In this document: one piece after another, positions 43,792-48,899 of the stretch
Layout: each line of letters begins with the position of its first letter
How positions within the stretch are numbered: position 1 is the first letter of the stretch
The notes under the pieces: generated by a model
What the model was told of the DNA's origin: nothing
What the model saw: only the letters and a program-made list of their open reading frames with translations
The model's database searches: none
Program-made: the position numbers and the translations under genes
DNA from: Pseudomonadota bacterium
GTDB taxonomy: Bacteria; Myxococcota_A; Polyangia; Polyangiales; Polyangiaceae
Direction of reading: 5' to 3'
Assembly: GCA_023428245.1 (NCBI GenBank)
Contig: JAEYYX010000042.1
Span: forward strand, 1-48,899
Length of the DNA: 48,899 nt

Positions 43792-43810
43792 CGAACGTCG
43801 TCGACGTTCG
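43792..43810. promoter_or_regulatory. perfect 19-base palindrome, possible operator
   Basis: CGAACGTCG-T-CGACGTTCG is an exact inverted repeat with one central base, about 300 bases from the XRE-cupin start and 150 bases ahead of the candidate DUF2325 promoter. It is the right size for a dimeric regulator, and the XRE-cupin protein next door is one candidate, but nothing links them directly. Confidence 0.4.
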
Positions 43811-43963
43811 TGACGCGTGAACAATGCTCAATAAGCCGCGGCCTACGAGGCGCCTCGCATCACGCGACGAGCAAGCCGACTCAAGAACGCGCCGCATCTT
43901 GCTCACGCCGAGCGGATTCGATGCGGCTGCACACGAAGATAACGAAAAAGAACTTCCTCCATC

Positions 43964-43992
43964 TTGCAAGACACGCAGTCTCGTATTATGAA
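43964..43992 (+). promoter_or_regulatory. candidate sigma-70 promoter for the DUF2325 gene
   Basis: TTGCAA (43964-43969), a 17-base spacer and TATGAA (43987-43992) match four of six bases each in the -35 and -10 boxes in a rare AT-richer patch. Transcription would start near 44000, giving a leader of about 145 bases to the ATG at 44144. Confidence 0.4.
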
Positions 43993-44143
43993 CAGGGTAT
44001 GGAGTGCTGTCGCTGTCGTCACATGGTCCTCATGGGCCCCCGTCGAGCGCGATAGACCATTTTTTCAAGGATATTCGTGCTCGCCCGGCCTTCCGGGTTC
44101 GACCACGAATCCGGGCCGGGTGAGCCGAGAGGAGGAACACCCG

Positions 44144-44512
44144 ATGCACATTGTCGTTGTTGGAGGCAGAGAGAAGAACGAAGTCGACCTTTCGCGGATC
44201 GCGACGGGCCGGGGCCACACCATCGAGCTCTTGGACGGCGATGTAGCCGGTCGAGGCATCGAAGGGATTCGAAACGCCGTTTCGCGCTCCTCGATCGTCA
44301 TCATCGTCACCGAGATCAACAGCCACGGCGGTGTGGCTGCTGCGAAGCGGGAAGCTTCCCGCTTGAACAAACCGACCATGGTTGTAAGCCGCTTGTCCTG
44401 CGCGCGTCTGCGGGGCCTCCTGGACGCACTCGTGATCCGCGACGCGTCCCTGCCTCTCCCCTTGCAAACGGGCGGATGGTCCTACGGCCAAACGACCTTC
44501 GTGCGACAGTAG
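44144..44512 (+). CDS. DUF2325 family protein
   Basis: The 122-residue cytoplasmic protein begins MHIVVVGGREKNEVDL and contains SSIVIIVTEINSHGGVAAAKREA, the strand, Ser-His and helix pattern of DUF2325, a small Rossmann-like family of unknown role. The start is fixed by AGGAGG about nine bases upstream; open sequence further upstream carries a candidate promoter. It has no signal peptide. It precedes the rhodanese lipoprotein by about 200 bases on the same strand. Confidence 0.8.
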   Translation: MHIVVVGGREKNEVDLSRIATGRGHTIELLDGDVAGRGIEGIRNAVSRSSIVIIVTEINSHGGVAAAKREASRLNKPTMVVSRLSCARLRGLLDALVIRDASLPLPLQTGGWSYGQTTFVRQ

Positions 44513-44718
44513 TCGCACCATCTGGCCGATCAGATGTTCATCGAGTCCGATTCCCTCGCGACCGTCCGGTCCAAGTGGTCCCCGCGCACGGCCCGGGATC
44601 ACTGTATCTCGGCGCGTAGCCGTTAGCCGCGCGCCTGATGCAAGCAACTTCACCTTTCCCGGGAATGAACGTCTTCAGGCGCCGGGAATGGGTGTGACAT
44701 CGGTAGTGATGGAGTAGA

Positions 44719-46473
44719 ATGCAGATGTTATTAAGGCGAGGTGGTTTTCAGCGAACGTGGTCGGTCTTTTGCCTTGTAAGTCTCGGGGCATTGGCGAGCA
44801 CTATTTCGTGTACAGATGGCTCGGATTCGGACAGCTCGAACGGCGGTGAGCCCGGCTCCGGTGGAAAGTCCACGAGCTCTGGCGGTCGGAGCGACTCTGG
44901 CGGTCGGAGCGGCTCTGGTGGTCGGAGCGGCTCTGGTGGAAAGGGAGGAGGCTCCAGCAGCGGAGGCCGCGCGAGCGGTGGCAGCGCAGGCGAGGTAAAT
45001 AGCGCGGGTGGCGCCAGAGCGAGCGGTGGTGCAAACGCCGGCGGAACGGGTGGGATCGCGTCCATCTACGTCAGCTCGGCCGAGGATCTGACAGACGAGT
45101 CCGAAGTCGACTACGCGGACAATGAGCACGGCATCATCACGGGAAATCGTCTGAAGCGCTGGGCGTCCGATTGGAAGAAGAATCGGCCCGCTAGCGTCGA
45201 AGGCCGACTCATCGTCTTCCAGATCGTTCCTTCAAATGTGACGAGCGCCTTTAACTTCCCCGCGAAGGAAGAAGACGGCGTGTACTCCTACCTCGTAGGC
45301 GCCGACACCTTCAACGTGAAGCGTGACAACGGCTACTCGGCCTTCGAGACCGATATTCCGAACGGCCAGCAGGCTGACAGCTTCTTCAGGCGGTTCGCGG
45401 TTGATCCGAGTAAGGACCTTATTGTCCTGACCTTCGAACAACAGTCAAACACCGCAAACAGCATCGTCCACTCAGTCGGACGCGCCTGGCTGTTCTTGAA
45501 GTACTGGGGCATCGACCCGCAGCACCTGGCGATCCTGAACGGAAGCTTGAACTGGAACGCAAGCGCCTACGGCTTCCCGCTCTCCCCGGTGGCCAACCAC
45601 ACGTTCAGCGATGCACCGAACAACGGGACATTTTCGGTCAAGGATCTTCGCGTCGACAACACTGTCCTCGCCATCTCTCTCGAAGAGATCGTCGAGGTCT
45701 TGGAAGCTCGCCGCGACGATCCCGATGAGGAGGACGGCGTCAAGATCATCGACGCGCGAGGCGGCGCTGAGGCGCTCGGTCTGAAGAAGGCGACTTCGGC
45801 AGGCCGCAACACGTGCACGAGCTACACCGGCACCGCCCCCTTCGCTCGTTGCTCGACACCCTTCGAAGGCCGCATCAAAGGCGCACAGAGCGTTCCCTGG
45901 GCGCAGTTCCTCGACAGTGCTCAGAACGGCTTCCGCTTCCTGCCGAAGCTCACGATCAAGTCCATCTTCGATGCGCAGAGCGGCTGGAACGAAGCTTCGA
46001 GTCTCACCATCCAGTATTGCCGTACGAACCAGCGTTCGACGGTCACGGGTATCGTGGCCAACACGATCCTCGGCTACCCGACCCGACTCTACGAGGCCTC
46101 GTTCATCGAGTGGGGCTATTCATCGGTGGGCCCGGATCAGGAAGGACTCGGCGGCGCTGGGAACCAGGGAACTCCGAACAAGAGCATCCTGCCGGAGAAC
46201 TCCCCATTCCGTACTGACTTGGCCTACCTGACGGAGCACGCAGAGCTCCATCCGGACGATGCCGCCGCCTACGAGCCCGGTGGAGTCCTCGGCGCTCTCA
46301 CGCAGCCGGTCACCTGGGTGAACGGACCGAACTACAACGACGAAGCGGACATCCCCCCGCTCGTCGAAGGAACCTGGCCGCCCCTCGATCCTGACGCGAC
46401 GACCTCGCGCCTCACCATCGACGAGGACCGCGCCTACCTGCGTGGCGTCTCGGTCGACGACCTCGAGGATTGA
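44719..46473 (+). CDS. rhodanese-like lipoprotein with Gly/Ser linker
   Basis: This 584-residue lipoprotein (STISC, Cys31) has a Gly/Ser/Arg linker to about residue 113 and then two rhodanese-like halves. The first, around 115-300, carries no catalytic Cys (ILNGSLNWNAS region). The second, around 320-470, has VKIIDARGG, a long insertion with FEGRIKGAQSVPW, and the active-site loop IQYCRTNQRS with Cys434. Rhodaneses move sulfur from thiosulfate or related donors to cyanide or thiols. A surface-anchored rhodanese is unusual. GGAG at 44711-44714 precedes the ATG at 44719 closely; an ATG at 44725 is also possible. A terminator follows at 46516. Confidence 0.82.
   Translation: MQMLLRRGGFQRTWSVFCLVSLGALASTISCTDGSDSDSSNGGEPGSGGKSTSSGGRSDSGGRSGSGGRSGSGGKGGGSSSGGRASGGSAGEVNSAGGARASGGANAGGTGGIASIYVSSAEDLTDESEVDYADNEHGIITGNRLKRWASDWKKNRPASVEGRLIVFQIVPSNVTSAFNFPAKEEDGVYSYLVGADTFNVKRDNGYSAFETDIPNGQQADSFFRRFAVDPSKDLIVLTFEQQSNTANSIVHSVGRAWLFLKYWGIDPQHLAILNGSLNWNASAYGFPLSPVANHTFSDAPNNGTFSVKDLRVDNTVLAISLEEIVEVLEARRDDPDEEDGVKIIDARGGAEALGLKKATSAGRNTCTSYTGTAPFARCSTPFEGRIKGAQSVPWAQFLDSAQNGFRFLPKLTIKSIFDAQSGWNEASSLTIQYCRTNQRSTVTGIVANTILGYPTRLYEASFIEWGYSSVGPDQEGLGGAGNQGTPNKSILPENSPFRTDLAYLTEHAELHPDDAAAYEPGGVLGALTQPVTWVNGPNYNDEADIPPLVEGTWPPLDPDATTSRLTIDEDRAYLRGVSVDDLED
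44878..44940 (+). repeat. 18-base tandem repeat in the rhodanese linker
   Basis: Three consecutive 18-base units starting TCTGGCGGTCGGAGCG encode SGGRSD/SGGRSG blocks, followed by a partial fourth. Units two and three differ only at the third base of a codon. Such repeats probably arise by slippage and set the linker length. Confidence 0.8.
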
Positions 46474-46515
46474 TCGAAGAGGACCTGCCACGCTCACGCT
46501 GGCATAGAAAAGAAG

Positions 46516-46550
46516 ACCCGGGCTGCTCGATGGCAGCTCGGGTTTTTCTT
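46516..46550. terminator. rho-independent terminator, bidirectional
   Basis: ACCCGGGCTGC (46516-46526) and GCAGCTCGGGT (46533-46543) form an 11-base stem with one G-U pair and a six-base loop, followed by TTTTTCTTT on the plus strand. On the minus strand the sequence past the stem reads CTTCTTTTC, also T-rich. It sits between the convergent rhodanese gene (ends 46473) and the octaheme cytochrome gene (ends 46563), so it can serve both. Confidence 0.85.
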
Positions 46551-46562
46551 TGCGCACGACGC

Positions 46563-48851
46563 TCAATCCCGGAGCGCGGCGAGCCGTGTTCGCGCCTCTT
46601 CGGCTCGCTGACTTCTCTTGTCAGGCAAAAGCTCAATCAGAGCCCCCAAGGCGCTCAGATCGTTCGGATGTTCCTTGAGCAGTCCCTCGAGAATCCTGAT
46701 CGCCTCCTGTCGCTTCCCCTGGCCATTTTGCGCTACGGCATAGACATAGCCAAAGCGAGCGTCATTCGGGGCAGCGCGCACCGCTTTCTCGAGGCTCTCG
46801 AGAGCCGCTGTCCCCTGACCATTGCGCACCTGCCAAAGGCCGAGGGCGTGCTCGGCCGAGGCGCTCAATGGATTGCATTTGAGCGCTTCCTTGAGAGCAG
46901 CTCCAGAAGCCGCCTCGTTCTTCCGCTGTCGCTCCAGCTCCGCCAGGTTGAGGTAGGCTTCGGTCAGGCAGGGTTCGATGCGGAGCGCTATCTCGAGCGC
47001 TCGCCGGGACTCGTCGAACTTTCCGCGAGCAAGCTCAAAGGCGCTTCTTTCCACGTGCGTCTCGGCGCGCGAGCTGTTCACTTGGAACGCCTCCTCCACC
47101 TCGACGAACACGTCCTCGAGCGCCTTCCTTTCGCGTTGAGGAAGACGCTCCAGCGGCAAGCTGGCGAGGGCCCTTCCGATCGCAACCCGTGATGCTCGCT
47201 CAGCTCTGCTCAGAACTGGCAAGAGGAGCTGAGCTCGTTCGGCCACCGGAAGCTGAGCTGCGCCGAGGACGGCGCCGTAGGTCAAGAGAGGTCGCGCTCG
47301 CCCGAGGACTTGGCGGAAGGTTTGAGTGGTCTTTTCCGAGGGATATCTCCCGAGTCGCTCGAGCGCCGTCGCGCGCACAATCTCCGGAGAGCCCTCGTCA
47401 AGCGCCAAGGCGCGAAGAGCCATAGGAGCTTCCACGGCTCCCTGCGCATGCAGAAGGAGCGCTTCAGTCGCCTGCTTCCGAGAGCGCAAACCGGGGTACC
47501 AGCCAAGCGCGCGCTCCCGAGCCCAGGTCGCGCTCTGCTTCGTATGACAACCGTTGCAAGCGTTCGGCGTTCCAAAGCTGACGCTCAGATCGGGCCGCGG
47601 AATGCGAATCGAATGGTCTCGCCGCTCGTCCACCTGCATGAAGGTCGCGGGCGGCATGTGGCAATCGACGCAGGCAGGTGCATTCTTTCCTTGATGGTGC
47701 GAATGCTGGGGAGAATCGAAGCGCTCGGCGTCGTGACAGCTCACGCAGAGCGCGTTGCCTTCGGCGCGGATCTTTCCTGAGTGCGGTTCGTGGCAATCAG
47801 AACAGCGCACGCCTGCCTGGTACATGCGGCTCTGAAGGAACGAGCCCCATTCGTAGACCTCACCGCGCACCTGACCGTCACCGTGGTAGTGGGGGGGGAT
47901 GAGAAGCTCAGGAGCGAAATAGTCGAGGTACGACTCATGGGCGAAGAACGCCTCTCGAATCGGCTCGCGGAGGCTATGACAAGGCGCGCATGTCTCGACC
48001 TCTGCGCCATCTTGTCGATGTGGCGCGGGGCTGCCGGTCTCCGTTCGCACCCAAGGCTCGGAGCGCTCGAGCGCCGCCGCGAAGCGAACGGGAGCGCCTC
48101 CGGGATTCTCCCGTGCGCTCTTCACGTGCTCAGCGCCGGGACCGTGACATGCCTCACATCCGACGGAGAGTTCGGACCACTGAGTATCAAAGCGATCGGC
48201 CTCCACGTCGTAGCGCCGCTCGACGAAGGTCGAGTGACAATCGGCGCACATATGGTTCCAGTTCTGAGCGGGCGCCGCAAAAAAAAGTCGATCACCGGGG
48301 GCGATGCCCTCGGGACCATACAAATGAAACCAACGCTTTCCGTCTTGGGTCTCGGCCCTCTCGTCCCACGCAACGCCAAAGGACTGGAGTTTCCCGTTGC
48401 CCGTGTCGACAATATATTGTTTCAAAGGCCAAACGCCCGAGACATAGGGCACAGCGTAGGAACTCGCAGAGCCATCAGCGCCAGGCCCGTTCACGCGCGG
48501 TGAGCCCTCCTTTTGGGCAAACTCGGTCTTGCCGCCGTGTGTGGTCGAAAAGAAGCTCCCATCAAAACGAGCTTCCACTTCGGATCGCTCGGGGACCGCG
48601 AGCGCGAGCGCGTGATGCGACGAAGCGTAGGCTTTGGCTTGTTCCTCGTGACAGGAGCTGCAGCTCGCTGAGCCGGCAAACTGAGCGCGACGCGGTTCAG
48701 ATGGGCTCGAAGATGGAGGAGCGGGCTCGGTTTTTTCGGCGCGAGGGGGCGTCTTGAGCTCACTCTCCTGACGACCGCGCGAGGCGAAAATGACCATGAG
48801 CGCGGCTACGAAGATTCCGGACAACCCAATCTTCCAACTTCGAGGGTGCAT
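46563..48851 (-). CDS. octaheme c-type cytochrome with TPR domain
   Basis: The 762-residue protein has an N-terminal membrane anchor or signal (KIGLSGIFVAALMVIFAS) and a Pro/Glu linker. It then has eight CXXCH heme sites at about residues 64 (CSSCH), 202 (CADCH), 232 (CEACH), 288 (CAPCH), 350 (CSDCH), 369 (CVSCH), 394 (CVDCH) and 432 (CNGCH). A HEAT-like helical part (ALALDEGSPEIVRATALERLG) and C-terminal TPR repeats from about residue 600 (ALEIALRIEPCLTEAYLNLAELERQ) complete it. Similar multiheme-TPR proteins are common in Planctomycetes and myxobacteria and are thought to carry electrons in the periplasm. Its redox partner is unknown. ATG at 48851 is used; the frame stays open almost to the window end, so a longer start is possible. 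Confidence 0.88.
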   Translation of the reverse strand: MHPRSWKIGLSGIFVAALMVIFASRGRQESELKTPPRAEKTEPAPPSSSPSEPRRAQFAGSASCSSCHEEQAKAYASSHHALALAVPERSEVEARFDGSFFSTTHGGKTEFAQKEGSPRVNGPGADGSASSYAVPYVSGVWPLKQYIVDTGNGKLQSFGVAWDERAETQDGKRWFHLYGPEGIAPGDRLFFAAPAQNWNHMCADCHSTFVERRYDVEADRFDTQWSELSVGCEACHGPGAEHVKSARENPGGAPVRFAAALERSEPWVRTETGSPAPHRQDGAEVETCAPCHSLREPIREAFFAHESYLDYFAPELLIPPHYHGDGQVRGEVYEWGSFLQSRMYQAGVRCSDCHEPHSGKIRAEGNALCVSCHDAERFDSPQHSHHQGKNAPACVDCHMPPATFMQVDERRDHSIRIPRPDLSVSFGTPNACNGCHTKQSATWARERALGWYPGLRSRKQATEALLLHAQGAVEAPMALRALALDEGSPEIVRATALERLGRYPSEKTTQTFRQVLGRARPLLTYGAVLGAAQLPVAERAQLLLPVLSRAERASRVAIGRALASLPLERLPQRERKALEDVFVEVEEAFQVNSSRAETHVERSAFELARGKFDESRRALEIALRIEPCLTEAYLNLAELERQRKNEAASGAALKEALKCNPLSASAEHALGLWQVRNGQGTAALESLEKAVRAAPNDARFGYVYAVAQNGQGKRQEAIRILEGLLKEHPNDLSALGALIELLPDKRSQRAEEARTRLAALRD

Positions 48852-48899
48852 AAAAAAGGGGCTGTAAGAATAGGCCGCGGCCCCCGCCTCCAAGGCAGC

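Larger units (their letters stand above)
43492..44143. other. 652-base divergent region with a 19-base palindrome
   Basis: This stretch separates the XRE-cupin gene from the DUF2325 gene. Frames here are not convincing as genes. It contains a perfect 9-1-9 palindrome at 43792-43810 (CGAACGTCG, T, CGACGTTCG) and a candidate plus-strand promoter at 43964-43992. Confidence 0.45.

Noticed and set aside
43504..43824. 106-residue minus-strand frame upstream of the XRE-cupin gene
   Set aside because: Arg- and Gly-rich without domain signs; looks like random open GC-rich sequence.
44519..44536. Hairpin CATCTG/CAGATG after the DUF2325 gene
   Set aside because: Six-base stem without a T-run; may be chance.
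1..48899. tRNA or rRNA genes
   Set aside because: No TPsiC-like GGTTCGAATCC block or rRNA signature was seen by eye, though a tRNA scan could not be run.

Overview
The window looks like chromosomal DNA of a high-GC, predatory or saprophytic Gram-negative bacterium, most probably a myxobacterium (Myxococcota, Polyangia-like). This is inferred from the many secreted lipoproteins that carry a long Gly/Ser/Ala-rich linker after the lipid-attachment Cys, the DUF1592-type/DUF1552 protein pair, the Cys-rich repeats rich in SETDVDCGG, the outer-membrane TonB and porin proteins, and the extracellular plant-polysaccharide enzymes. I saw no rRNA, tRNA, insertion sequence, phage or CRISPR array. All assignments come from reading the translated sequence; no database search was possible.

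Layout. 1-93: five perfect copies of a 15-bp unit at the window edge. 90-3606: a secreted GH5 cellulase, a Tat-exported Csp1-like copper-storage protein with a co-directional lipoprotein, and a TerB-like protein. 4062-8432: a small surface-glycan cassette (Wzx-like flippase, methyltransferase, glycosyltransferase, NAD-dependent epimerase). 8588-20411: a ten-gene minus-strand locus with a PstS-like secreted protein, four lipoproteins or small envelope proteins, two O/P-type porins, ExbB, ExbD, TonB and a TonB-dependent receptor that carries its own TonB C-terminal domain. 20690-26811: housekeeping genes (CPBP protease, gltX, a small duplicated basic protein, speA, a membrane protein). 26928-32640: a DUF1552 / DUF1592-type cytochrome pair, a CX4CH lipoprotein and an OmpA-like lipoprotein. 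32719-42538: an extracellular carbohydrate and redox region with LamG-GH43, pectate lyase, a dienelactone-hydrolase pseudogene, and a Sco-type copper chaperone whose stop codon overlaps the start of a 1797-residue copper-radical oxidase fusion. 42802-48851: an XRE-cupin regulator, a DUF2325 protein, a rhodanese lipoprotein and an octaheme TPR cytochrome.

The most striking system is the Sco plus oxidase pair at 36495-42538. One polypeptide joins a galactose/glyoxal-oxidase-like domain with all five Cu/Tyr-Cys active-site residues, an AbfB-like domain, a PKD domain, a YVTN propeller, a two-heme cytochrome c peroxidase/MauG-like module, five Cys-rich repeats and a terminal CBM2 cellulose-binding domain. 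An H2O2-producing copper enzyme, a heme module that could use or remove H2O2, and a cellulose anchor are thus in one chain, next to a copper-delivery protein and among pectin and arabinan enzymes. The second candidate system is the TonB/porin/PstS-like locus, which may be an energised outer-membrane route for phosphate or another oxyanion.
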